A program made the position numbers and the translations under genes. From Chlamydiales bacterium (GTDB taxonomy: Bacteria > Chlamydiota > Chlamydiia > Chlamydiales > Criblamydiaceae), in NCBI GenBank assembly GCA_024233575.1, contig JACKPN010000003.1, positions 1 to 64,000 of the forward strand: a stretch of DNA of 64,000 nucleotides. The letters run 5' to 3'. The notes under the pieces are model-generated. The model ran no database searches and was not told the DNA's origin. It was given only the letters and a program-made list of their open reading frames with translations. The first letter of the stretch is position 1, and every line of letters begins with the position of its first letter. Below, one piece after another: positions 23,419 through 31,740 of this stretch.

Positions 23419-24407
23419 AACTCCTCGGACCGCTCAAACAAATAGGCAATATGATTCCGCCGCGCCCACGCTTCCATGAAATCTTCATACCGATAGCGGA
23501 CATGGGCGGCATCATCTACAGGAAATGCAGGATCCATGCAAAGAACTTCGCTATTCGCAGGATCGTAACCGGTAACAACAAGAAGATGTCCTTTGGAATA
23601 TGGTTCGGCACTGCCAGGAAGAGGGCCGCGAACGCTGACGACCACAGGAATGCCCGTCTCTAAACGACGGTGAATGGCATCGAAGTCGTCAAGATACGAC
23701 ACCCAGCAGCGCCAGGGATCGCCCAGCTCCATATACGCCTGCGCAACATTCAAAATCCAGTTGCCGTAGATCAGAAAATAATGATCGTGAACCTTGTCGG
23801 CGAACTGCAAAATGCTCATATCCCTTGCCCCCGACAAATACCTCACAACGGACAACGTCGACGTTGGCGAGCATAGACGCTCTTTAACTTCATCAGGTTG
23901 CGTCATCTGCGACAGTCCCGAAACCGGCAGGGATACCGCCTTCCAACTTTTCTTCTTCGGAGGACCCCTCATGCTTTTGTCCGTTGTTGTCACATGCAAC
24001 GCACGAAACCGTCCCAAGGGAGCACCATCAACACTCAAGACCAACACGCGAAATGCCGATGCCCGCTTTCCTTCAAGTACCGACACGCAGTCTTGATAAA
24101 CGCGCATGGGAAACTCCTGCACCTCCTGCTGCGTCGTGAACTGATTGTTGCTGCCCCATAGCGCATAGAAAGCCCATGGCGACCACACACCGTCGACCTG
24201 CAAAGAAACATAGAGTTGAAAAGCTCCCTGTTCAGGGCGCTGCGCATTCCAACTAATCAGCAACTCATCGAAGCCGCCACCAACAGCCTGCGCCCACTCA
24301 TAGTGATCGCCTTCAGAAGACGCCAACTCATGATGATGTACTGTCGAAACATTTCCAAAGACCGATGTTGCCATAAGCATACCAATAAAGATTATCCTGC
24401 GTAACAT
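23415..24407 (-). CDS. Secreted C39-like cysteine peptidase
   Basis: 330 residues. Signal peptide 1-18 (M-L-R-R-I-I-F-I-G-M-L-M-A-T-S-V-F-G). A beta-rich N-terminal part is followed by a papain-like C39_2 domain: catalytic Cys179 in R-L-C-S-P-T-S, His274 in G-H-L-L-V-V-T-G-Y, and Asp292 in M-D-P-A. This fits a peptidase or transpeptidase acting outside the cytoplasm. The ATG at 24407 has weak GGAG at proper spacing. Confidence 0.75.
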   Translation of the reverse strand: MLRRIIFIGMLMATSVFGNVSTVHHHELASSEGDHYEWAQAVGGGFDELLISWNAQRPEQGAFQLYVSLQVDGVWSPWAFYALWGSNNQFTTQQEVQEFPMRVYQDCVSVLEGKRASAFRVLVLSVDGAPLGRFRALHVTTTDKSMRGPPKKKSWKAVSLPVSGLSQMTQPDEVKERLCSPTSTLSVVRYLSGARDMSILQFADKVHDHYFLIYGNWILNVAQAYMELGDPWRCWVSYLDDFDAIHRRLETGIPVVVSVRGPLPGSAEPYSKGHLLVVTGYDPANSEVLCMDPAFPVDDAAHVRYRYEDFMEAWARRNHIAYLFERSEEL

Positions 24408-24539
24408 GTACTCCTACACTACAGCAAAACAGCAAGACGGAAGATTAACACTCGCAACCCGCTTATTGCAATAACCAATCTTGCGGTAAACTCGTCCATC
24501 GACTAATTTGAAAGTCTGGATCAGCAAGGGGACAGCAAG

Positions 24540-25928
24540 GTGGATATCAAGGTTAAAAAAGGACTGAATATTCCGATCAAAGGTAAGCCATCCGGCAACG
24601 TGCAAAGTCTAGCGCCATCTGGACAGCCGGAGCAGCAGGTGCGGGCAAAACAGATATCTCTGAACCTCTGGCCTTTCGAAGAATTACGTCTCAAACTCCT
24701 GAAGAAAGTCGGCGACACCGTCAAAATTGGTGAGCCTATCGCCGAAGACAAAGGCTGCCCGGGCCGCTATTTCGTCGCACCGGCAGCGGGAACGGTCAAA
24801 GATGTACGCCGCGGTCTGAAAAGACGGATCCTCGACATCGTTATTGATGTCGCCCCACAGGAAGAAGCTGTCCAGTTCCCTCCGCTCAAGCCAGAGCAGG
24901 CAACACGGCAGCAGATCATCGACCGCCTCATGGAAGGCGGACTCTTCATCAAAATCCGCCAGCGCCCTTTCAACATCCTCGCACAGCCGCACAAGACGCC
25001 GCGCAGCATCTTCGTCAAAGCGATCGAAACCACCCCCTTCACTCCACCAGCGGAAATGCAGGTCAAAGAACATGAAGAAGCATTCGCAACAGGACTTGCC
25101 GCTCTAACAAAGCTGACCGACGGCCCCGTTCACCTCGTCTATGGAAAAGAAAGCAATTGCTCTGCGTTCACCAACGCCGCCGGCGTACAAAAGCACACCG
25201 TTTCCGGTCCGCATCCTGCAGGAACTCACTCGCTCCACATCCACAATATCGATCCGATCACCTCCGTCGAAGATGTCGTCTGGACCCTTGATGTCCATGA
25301 TGTCATCTGCATCGGTGAATTGCTCAACAATGGCCGCTATTACACCGAAAGAGTGATCAGCATCGCCGGTCCTGCAATCATCGAAGGACAAACAGGATAC
25401 TTCCGCGTGCGTGAAGGCATGCCGATCGCCGCTCTCGTTGCCGGACGCTTGCCGAAAGGCGACATCCGCCTGATCTCCGGCGACCCGCTTATGGGATCAA
25501 AAGTCAGTATGGAAGACTTCCTCGGCGTCAAACACTACAGTTTCACCGCCATCGAAGAAAACACCACACGCGAACTTCTGGCTTTTATGCGTCTGGGGGT
25601 CAACAAATTTTCCTACAGCAGAGCTTACTTTTCCGGACATATCGACCCGTCGAAGAAGGACTACAACTTCACCACAACCAAACACGGTGAGCACCGCCCT
25701 TTCATCGACCCCGCCATGTACATAAAAGTGATGCCAATGAATATCCCTACCATGCAGCTTGTCAAAGCAGTCATGGCGGAAGACTATGATCTCGCCGAAG
25801 AGCTCGGCCTCCTCGAAGTCGCTCCCGAAGATTTCGCTCTGTCGACCTTCGTCTGCCCTTCCAAGATGGAGATGACCGACATCATCAAACAAGGCCTCCA
25901 CAGCTACGCAGCAGAAGTGATTCAATAA
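24540..25928 (+). CDS. nqrA: Na+-translocating NADH:quinone reductase subunit A
   Basis: 462 residues with a GTG start preceded by AAGGGG. I-K-V-K-K-G-L-N-I-P-I-K-G near the N-terminus, the barrel-sandwich G-R-Y-F-V-A-P-A-A-G-T-V segment, A-G-T-H-S-L-H-I-H and L-V-A-G-R-L-P are NqrA features. Cytoplasmic subunit of the sodium-pumping NADH dehydrogenase; nqrB-F are not in the window, as in Chlamydia where nqrA stands apart from the other genes. A damaged copy of its 3' end lies at 29357-29430. Confidence 0.95.
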   Translation: MDIKVKKGLNIPIKGKPSGNVQSLAPSGQPEQQVRAKQISLNLWPFEELRLKLLKKVGDTVKIGEPIAEDKGCPGRYFVAPAAGTVKDVRRGLKRRILDIVIDVAPQEEAVQFPPLKPEQATRQQIIDRLMEGGLFIKIRQRPFNILAQPHKTPRSIFVKAIETTPFTPPAEMQVKEHEEAFATGLAALTKLTDGPVHLVYGKESNCSAFTNAAGVQKHTVSGPHPAGTHSLHIHNIDPITSVEDVVWTLDVHDVICIGELLNNGRYYTERVISIAGPAIIEGQTGYFRVREGMPIAALVAGRLPKGDIRLISGDPLMGSKVSMEDFLGVKHYSFTAIEENTTRELLAFMRLGVNKFSYSRAYFSGHIDPSKKDYNFTTTKHGEHRPFIDPAMYIKVMPMNIPTMQLVKAVMAEDYDLAEELGLLEVAPEDFALSTFVCPSKMEMTDIIKQGLHSYAAEVIQ

Positions 25929-26413
25929 GGTCATTAGCGTAGAACCATTCAACTCGTTGATTGTATATCTCTTCCATGATTGAGCACTCCTAAATATGTC
26001 ATGCCTGACAAATGCAATGCGGAAAAGTCAATCAGCGAATCAAACGACGAGTTCATAGCTAAAATACTTCGAAAGAGGAGTGGTCCGATGATTTTCGGCA
26101 TTCTCGCGAGGAAATATCAGCATCACATGCTTCGAAACCCGCGATTACCAGAACGTTCTTTTGAATTCCCCTGATCGATACTATCATCGAAAAAAAATAT
26201 TATACTTCCGCGATTGTAAGAGATTTGTTATATTGTTTCGAGCTGCAGACGAAGCACTTCGTTTTCACAGGTTAATCAATTGGTAATTCCGTGTTTTTTT
26301 GCATAAACAAAATTACAGGTTTTCAAGTCTTAGATAAAGCCGAGAAGTACCTCTTCGCAACTACTTTTGCAACAAAACTGAATATAAAAATTCACAACAA
26401 ATAGGATTGAATC
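25929..26413. other. Non-coding gap after nqrA
   Basis: 485 bases without a convincing gene. The short frames here lack ribosome binding sites. A stretch around 26107-26150 is loosely similar to 28060-28100. The last 60 bases are AT-rich and probably hold the promoter of the LRR gene, but no clear -35/-10 pair stands out. Confidence 0.5.
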
Positions 26414-27754
26414 ATGTCAGTAGAGCACCTCAATAAAATGCTGGTAAAAGCTACTATGCCTTTGGCTACAGTTGACCACTATCTTAAGAAAATCGAAACT
26501 TCGACTAGCGATGACACCAAACAAAAGCTAGCCGATCTAGCCCAAAAATACCCCATTGTTTTTGGCCACTCAGAAACAGATTTCACCAACTGGAGAAAGG
26601 CCGCAACCGCCTTCATCCAAACAGTTAGAAAAATGAATATTAAGTCATTAACCACCGATAGTTCTTTAGAAAAAACGGTTCAAAAGGTCGCTGACGAGGC
26701 AATCTATCGCGTGTTTGCTGGCTCTCTAACTGAAGCTGGCGAAGGAAGACAAACAGCTGAAGAAGCAATCAGCAGTCTTGCCAAGAAAACAACTGTAGCA
26801 CAGCAAAAAGCGTTTATTGAAATGGCAGCGCGTTATCCTGCAGCGTTCGGTGCCCCGGAAGAGCCTATAACCGACTGGAAACAAGGCGTCCGACAGTTTG
26901 TCAACACTTATGCAGATCTTAAAAGTAATGATTTAGAAGAAAAACAAAATATCTCAGAAATTGATGAAACTATCGCAGGTGCTCTCGGCAGCTTTCTAAG
27001 CTACACACTTACCCCTGAAACAGTAAAAACCTGTATGCGCACAATCAAGATTGGAGCACCAAAAAATGGAATAGAGTATGAAAAACTGCTTGCTAACATG
27101 CAAACAATAGAAAGTATCTCCGGTCGCGTTCATTTGGTCAAACACGAACATACGCAATTTGGGTTGTCTGGCGAAGGAAACTTTACCTTTCCTGGTGACC
27201 TAAAACGTGTTTCTCCCGATATTCACGTTGTCGAGATGCCTGGAGTTTGGATTCAAACGCTATCCAAAAGAATAGCCGAACTCGAAAATCTTGTGACGCT
27301 AAATCTTGCTGACAACGCTATAACAACGGTGCCTGATGAAATTGGCAAATTGAGAAATCTCAGAATCCTAGATCTTTCAAATAACCAATTAACGGCTCTG
27401 CCTAAAGGAATATCCAATTGCCATTTACTAGAACAACTTAAGTTGAGCGGAAATAAAATCAAAAGCTTGCCAGAAACTATTTGGTCTCTGGCAACCGAAC
27501 ATAAGCTGAAAATGATCGACCTTCGTGGCAATCCCTACGAGCCTATAACCCAAGATGAGCGTGATCTCTTCAAAGCTCTTCTAACAAACGGCGTTCAAAT
27601 CAAATTAGGTCTAAAGCCCTCAAAGAAAAGTTTCCCTGCAGAAACGTCCGGCCGAAGTGGATTGCTAGGCCTTTTATCAGGTGGACCTTTTCTACCAACG
27701 CCTGGATTGCTAGAAGTTTTATCAGGGTTGACGAAAAGTCCTCTTAGTCAGTAG
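26414..27754 (+). CDS. Leucine-rich repeat protein with duplicated N-terminal module
   Basis: 446 residues. Residues about 285-375 are three to four leucine-rich repeats of the L-x-x-L-x-x-L-x-L-x-x-N-x-I/L-x-x-L/V-P type. Residues 34-110 and 127-205 are two copies of a helical module: compare L-A-Q-K-Y-P-I-V-F-G ... N-W-R-K-A with M-A-A-R-Y-P-A-A-F-G ... D-W-K-Q-G. I do not recognise that module. The C-terminus holds L-L-G-L-L-S-G-G-P-F-L-P and a similar repeat. Likely a host-interaction protein, judging from the eukaryote-like LRR, but no secretion signal is visible. Confidence 0.75.
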   Translation: MSVEHLNKMLVKATMPLATVDHYLKKIETSTSDDTKQKLADLAQKYPIVFGHSETDFTNWRKAATAFIQTVRKMNIKSLTTDSSLEKTVQKVADEAIYRVFAGSLTEAGEGRQTAEEAISSLAKKTTVAQQKAFIEMAARYPAAFGAPEEPITDWKQGVRQFVNTYADLKSNDLEEKQNISEIDETIAGALGSFLSYTLTPETVKTCMRTIKIGAPKNGIEYEKLLANMQTIESISGRVHLVKHEHTQFGLSGEGNFTFPGDLKRVSPDIHVVEMPGVWIQTLSKRIAELENLVTLNLADNAITTVPDEIGKLRNLRILDLSNNQLTALPKGISNCHLLEQLKLSGNKIKSLPETIWSLATEHKLKMIDLRGNPYEPITQDERDLFKALLTNGVQIKLGLKPSKKSFPAETSGRSGLLGLLSGGPFLPTPGLLEVLSGLTKSPLSQ

Positions 27755-28186
27755 GATACAGATCCTTCAAAATGCAAGGTGTCATAACTTGTCTATTTTC
27801 CGGAGCGTTAGCGCTCCGGAATTCAACCGATCGGTCACTTCCTAGTCATTTCTATAACTAAATACAACTTTCAACTGTTATGCCAGTTCGCCCCGCTGTT
27901 GTATATCCAAGCAAAATATGAATTTTTCTCAGCAATGCGCAGCTCTACAAAAACGATCATCTTCTCCACAGCGCAAAAGGGTGAAACATCAGAGCCGACG
28001 TCTACGTAAAAATTCACGTGGAACTTCTAGAGAAATACCCCCGTTAACACTTTACCTCGTGAGTAGATACCAGCATGACATGCTTAGGACCACTCGAAAA
28101 AGACTCAAAGGATGATTTCGATGTAATCCGCTTCACCACAACTTTATGAACTGATATCTTTTTCTTCTCATATTGTTCTTACTATT
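27755..28186. other. Non-coding gap after LRR gene, with one hairpin
   Basis: No convincing gene. A perfect 9-bp hairpin (TCCGGAGCG, loop TTAG, CGCTCCGGA) lies at 27799-27820; no T-run follows. A short open frame at 27918-28115 has no ribosome binding site or recognisable product. Confidence 0.5.
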
Positions 28187-28362
28187 CCCTTAGATACATT
28201 CTCTGATTTAAAGAATTGTCAGATTGGGAACAAATTTTACCTGGGAAAGAGAATCTTGAGAAGTGACATAGTTGATAAACTAGACCGACGAAAGATGGTT
28301 TTTCCCAGGTAAAATTTGTCGTAAGATGACTGTTCAGTAATTCAGAGACTGTCTCTTAGAGG
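28187..28362. mobile_element. MITE-like element with internal 19-bp inverted repeat, copy 1
   Basis: A 176-base element repeated at 31239-31577. The ends are imperfect inverted repeats (CCCTTAGATACATTCTCTGA on the left, TCAGAGACTGTCTCTTAGAGG-like on the right). Inside, bases 28230-28248 and 28301-28319 form a perfect 19-bp inverted repeat around a 52-base loop. No coding capacity. In the second copy the arms have changed together at two base pairs, which argues for a conserved hairpin. Confidence 0.6.
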
Positions 28363-28866
28363 AATGATGACTGTATCTCCTACATTAGATAGCTCATCGC
28401 CTGAATGGGTCTAGATCCTGGTAGGTGAATCCGATACTAAGAGCAAAATACCGCCAACTTCTGCTGCAAAGGAAAGATATATTGAAAGAAATCGCCCGGG
28501 TTTTACTAGAGAAAAAATCGTATGATTGGGCGTCCTAGGAATCGCAATGCTGTTATCACTCTTCTCCGAATGGCAGTGGCGAGCATTAAGACAAAAATCA
28601 TGGAGGATGGTATGAGGGAGATTTTAAAAAATGTGTAGCTTATGTGCTGCTATCCCGAGTATGTTGAATCTCATCATAGCCCATTAACTGTCTGTATTAT
28701 ACAATATGGGCAGTTTTTACAGGATGCGCGGCAATAGATTGTTACATAGGCGGAGCATGCCTAGAGTGCCCTGCCGCTTGCGGACTATTTGGGTGCCTCC
28801 ATTACCAAGAAAAACGTGCAAAGCATTCTTTCGATAAACTTTGAAGCTTCTTTGCTAAAAAGCAGC
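28363..28866. other. Non-coding gap
   Basis: 504 bases in which I see no gene with a ribosome binding site, no RNA gene and no clear repeat. Short coding-like runs are interrupted, so decayed sequence is possible. Confidence 0.4.
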
Positions 28867-29256
28867 TTACCAAAACAACAGTGAGCATCTTCCATAAAGG
28901 TCTGATACAACATTACATGCCCATGTAAGATAAGAATTTTTCTCAGCAATACGCTGCTCAACAAAGGCTGTCATCTTCTCTACTGTACAAGAATGAGGGT
29001 AATCGACGCTGACACCGATTAAACCATGGATTCCACGAAGAAAAATACCATGGTCATAGTATGAACGATTATTTTCATGAAGCCAACGGATTGATTGGCA
29101 AACGCCTTTATCTTTAGCAACTTCTTTCAATTTTACCAAAGTCTCTTCAAGCGTTGTACAGGAACGGAAACTAGCAACGTCTTGATTTTCAATTGTTTCG
29201 CTAGAATAAACACGAAAACCATTTCCGTCCGATCTCAAAACAACAGTAAAACTCAT
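28867..29256 (-). CDS. Hypothetical protein
   Basis: 129 residues, start supported by AAGGAGA nine bases before ATG. M-S-F-T-V-V-L-R-S-D-G-N-G-F-R-V-Y is followed by helices (T-L-E-E-T-L-V-K-L-K-E-V-A-K-D-K-G) and a C-terminal half with G-I-H-G-L-I-G-V-S-V-D-Y. No domain recognised. The region upstream of the gene (around 29268-29310) resembles the region upstream of the F-box-LRR gene (around 31172-31220), which suggests shared promoter sequence. Confidence 0.55.
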   Translation of the reverse strand: MSFTVVLRSDGNGFRVYSSETIENQDVASFRSCTTLEETLVKLKEVAKDKGVCQSIRWLHENNRSYYDHGIFLRGIHGLIGVSVDYPHSCTVEKMTAFVEQRIAEKNSYLTWACNVVSDLYGRCSLLFW

Positions 29257-29356
29257 AACAATCTCCTTTTTAGCTACTTAAAGATATCATCGAACCGATA
29301 ATTCAGCAACAACGATCAGAACTGGAACGCCGAAAACGAACGTTAATTCATCCTCA

Positions 29357-29430
29357 CCTCGATGTAGCTCCCGAAGACTTCGCTCTGTCGACATCAAACA
29401 AGGCCTCCTTAGCAGAAATGTTTCAATATG
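29357..29430 (+). pseudogene. nqrA: Fragment of the nqrA 3' end with an internal deletion
   Basis: The first 36 bases match nqrA codons near 25810-25846 with three differences (encoding V-A-P-E-D-F-A-L-S-T). After a deletion of about 36 bases flanked by CGAC, the match resumes through A-T-C-A-A-A-C-A-A-G-G-C-C-T-C-C and ends with a match to the nqrA stop region. It is a decayed partial duplicate about 3.5 kb downstream of the intact gene. Confidence 0.75.
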
Positions 29431-29515
29431 AAATTCCATCTAAAAAGCCGATGACAATAATCGCATCAAGCATCGTTGTGTCATGGATTACAACTCATCT
29501 TCAAGCTTGAAGATT

Positions 29516-31129
29516 TTATGGCCAGTAATAGGTAATGTGCAGATCAGAAGCATTCTTATCTACTGCATTCGTAGTCTGATCTCTATAATCGTTGCTGCAT
29601 GTTAGTGTCTTCAGCCCACGATGAGAGCAGCAAACCTCAAGAAGGTCAGGTGAAGTAATTGCTGTTCCCTTCAACCCTAGTGTCCTTAACTTGGGCATCT
29701 CACTAAGATGACCAATCAACCAGCGGGTATGCAAATCTTCGCGATAATCAAGAATGACCAGTTCCTCCAGTTCGGATAATGATTTAAGTTTATCTAATCC
29801 CGTAGGGGTGATATTTGAAAAGGACGATAATGCAAGTGCTTGTAAACGTTTCAATGAAGACAAACATCCAAGATCCTCATCAACTAAATCGGAATATTCC
29901 CAAATCATCAATTTAGTAAGATTTGTTAAATCTTTAAGACAACTTAAATTAAATTTGCCTTCAATTTTTTGAATGTCAATTGTTCGCAATTGAACAAATT
30001 TACCCAATTGATTGGCAGCAGCTCCGCTTAACCGATCAAGTTTCAACATAGCTAAATTGGCTAGCTCCCCTAATTTTGTCATTACCTTTTCTGAAACTAT
30101 TTCCGAAGTACTGAGTCTTAACGTTTCCAAGCGCTTTAATTCCAGTAAACTATCGACATCTTTTTTCTTAAGTCTGCTCGTCCTTACCCATGTGATCTCA
30201 AGCTCTTCTAAACATTTTAGCTTTGATAAGTTTCGAATGCCTTTATCAGTAAAGGCCGGCGTGCCAGTATTCGTCGAGCCAACTGCTAAAGTTAGCTTTT
30301 TTATTTTTTTATGCTTTGCTAACTTTTTAGCTCCCTTGTCTGTAAGTAAATAAGGCATATACGTCACTAAATCGTCAGAACGCTTGGAAGCTGTCAAAAC
30401 TTCAAGCTTTGTAAGTGATAACAATCTATCTATCACTTCATCACTAATAAGAGCGACCGTTAGTTCAAGATCGCGCAAATGAATAAAACGTTTTATATCC
30501 TCTTCTGGTGTGTTCAGGAATCCCTTGTAAGGCACAATCAACGTTTGAACTGTATTTGTCTTTCTTGCCAATTCTGTGAGTAAACAACTATCTAGTTGAA
30601 TGCGTACCTTCTTGAATTGGAAAACAGCGGCCAATCCCATCATTTTCTTCTGAAGATTGCTCTCCAACCGATAATGAATATCCAACTCATTACTCCCACC
30701 CTCTACATAGGGAGTCATGTGATGCAGAAGAATATGCCTAAAAAATTTATTCACAGAACCGGCCGTAGGAATTGTTTGCCTCCAACGTTCGAAGTATGAA
30801 GCAAATTCTACGTCAGTCGAATGAGGACTCTTTCCTTCAAGAAGGATTTCGAAGATCATCATCCAAATTTCCAGAGGCAAGGAAGGACGTGCTAGTGAAG
30901 CAGAAATATCGGTTACTTTTACGATTAAGTCTTGGTCGACAAGGCTTGTCTTCATCCTTTCTGCTAGCTGACTAAGTGAAGAACTCAACTGTGATGAATC
31001 TCTTTGATCTGAAAAATTACTATACAATTGATTCTCGCAGCCTGTTAGAAAGGATCTCACATCCTCTGAAGACAACGGGTCGTCATAACATAATCGGTTT
31101 ATACGGGACTGGGTCGGATTCAATACCAT
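29516..31129 (-). CDS. F-box-like leucine-rich repeat protein
   Basis: 537 residues. Residues 83-135 look like a divergent F-box: S-L-P-L-E-I-W-M-M-I-F-E-I-L near the start and S-V-N-K-F-F-R-H-I-L at the end, with an insertion between. Residues about 190-520 are leucine-rich repeats of the L-x-x-L-x-x-L-x-L and S-x-x-x-I-T-x-x-G-L type seen in FBXL proteins. F-box plus LRR is the plan of eukaryotic SCF substrate receptors; in an intracellular bacterium it suggests a host-directed effector, which is inference. No strong ribosome binding site before the ATG. Confidence 0.7.
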   Translation of the reverse strand: MVLNPTQSRINRLCYDDPLSSEDVRSFLTGCENQLYSNFSDQRDSSQLSSSLSQLAERMKTSLVDQDLIVKVTDISASLARPSLPLEIWMMIFEILLEGKSPHSTDVEFASYFERWRQTIPTAGSVNKFFRHILLHHMTPYVEGGSNELDIHYRLESNLQKKMMGLAAVFQFKKVRIQLDSCLLTELARKTNTVQTLIVPYKGFLNTPEEDIKRFIHLRDLELTVALISDEVIDRLLSLTKLEVLTASKRSDDLVTYMPYLLTDKGAKKLAKHKKIKKLTLAVGSTNTGTPAFTDKGIRNLSKLKCLEELEITWVRTSRLKKKDVDSLLELKRLETLRLSTSEIVSEKVMTKLGELANLAMLKLDRLSGAAANQLGKFVQLRTIDIQKIEGKFNLSCLKDLTNLTKLMIWEYSDLVDEDLGCLSSLKRLQALALSSFSNITPTGLDKLKSLSELEELVILDYREDLHTRWLIGHLSEMPKLRTLGLKGTAITSPDLLEVCCSHRGLKTLTCSNDYRDQTTNAVDKNASDLHITYYWP

Positions 31130-31238
31130 AACTATTGAAAATTTCCTTATATAATTGAAAAATCTTAACGATCTATTTTTTAAGTACTTAAATATATCAT
31201 CGAACGCGATTATTCATCAATGATATTCATAGTTCTAC

Positions 31239-31577
31239 CCCCTTAGAGACATTCTTTGATTTAAAGAATTGTCAGATTGGGAATAAATTTTATCTGGGAG
31301 CTACTTGCAAAATTATTTGGGGCGTTTTTCCTGCAATTTTTCGCCTCACTTCGTGCTCGTTCTCGCAAACTCTCATCAGTTTGCGTCGAACTCCGCTCTT
31401 TGTGAGCCACAAAATTGCTAGAAAAACCACACCCAACGAATTTTGCAAGCAGCTCCTGGGAAAAAAAATCTTGAGGAGTGACAGAGTTGATAAATTAGAC
31501 CGACGAAAGACGGTTTTTTCCAGATGAAATTTATCGTAAGATGACTGTTCAGTAATTCAGAGGCTGTCTCTTAAATG
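31239..31577. mobile_element. MITE-like element, copy 2, interrupted by a palindromic insertion
   Basis: Second copy of the element at 28187-28362 in the same orientation, about 85-90 percent alike by eye outside the insertion. The internal inverted repeat arms (starting near 31283 and ending near 31532) each carry two changes that keep pairing. The left arm is split by the element at 31299-31454. Confidence 0.6.
31299..31454. mobile_element. 156-bp palindromic insertion element
   Basis: Both ends start AGCTxCTTGCAAAATT and remain inversely repeated for about 40 bases with few mismatches (left arm 31299-31340, right arm about 31411-31454). CTGGG flanks it on both sides (31294-31298 and 31456-31460), while the uninterrupted copy at 28187-28362 has CTGGG once, so this is a target duplication. 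No coding capacity; a non-autonomous transposable element is the simplest reading. Confidence 0.7.
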
Positions 31578-31740
31578 CACCCACTGTAGACCACTGTACG
31601 AAACGTAAATACGTTGAATAAAATAATATCCTTACACCGTTGCACCTTCAACGAACACCGATACACCCTTCAAGGTTCCGTTTGCTTTTTCTCCTACTAC
31701 TCTTTATCCTCATCCCTTTTATTCGATCAAAACACGCTTC

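Noticed and set aside
22667..24404. Long plus-strand frames opposite prmA and the C39-like gene
   Set aside because: They are mirror frames of two well-supported minus-strand genes and have no recognisable domains.
27799..27820. Terminator after the LRR gene
   Set aside because: A perfect 9-bp hairpin without T-run on either side; noted within the gap entry only.
25980..28115. Small open frames at 25980-26174 and 27918-28115 with a faintly similar stretch (R/K-Y-Q-H-x-M-L-R)
   Set aside because: No ribosome binding site, no known domain, and the similarity covers only about 12 residues. It may be decayed duplicated sequence but cannot be supported as a gene.
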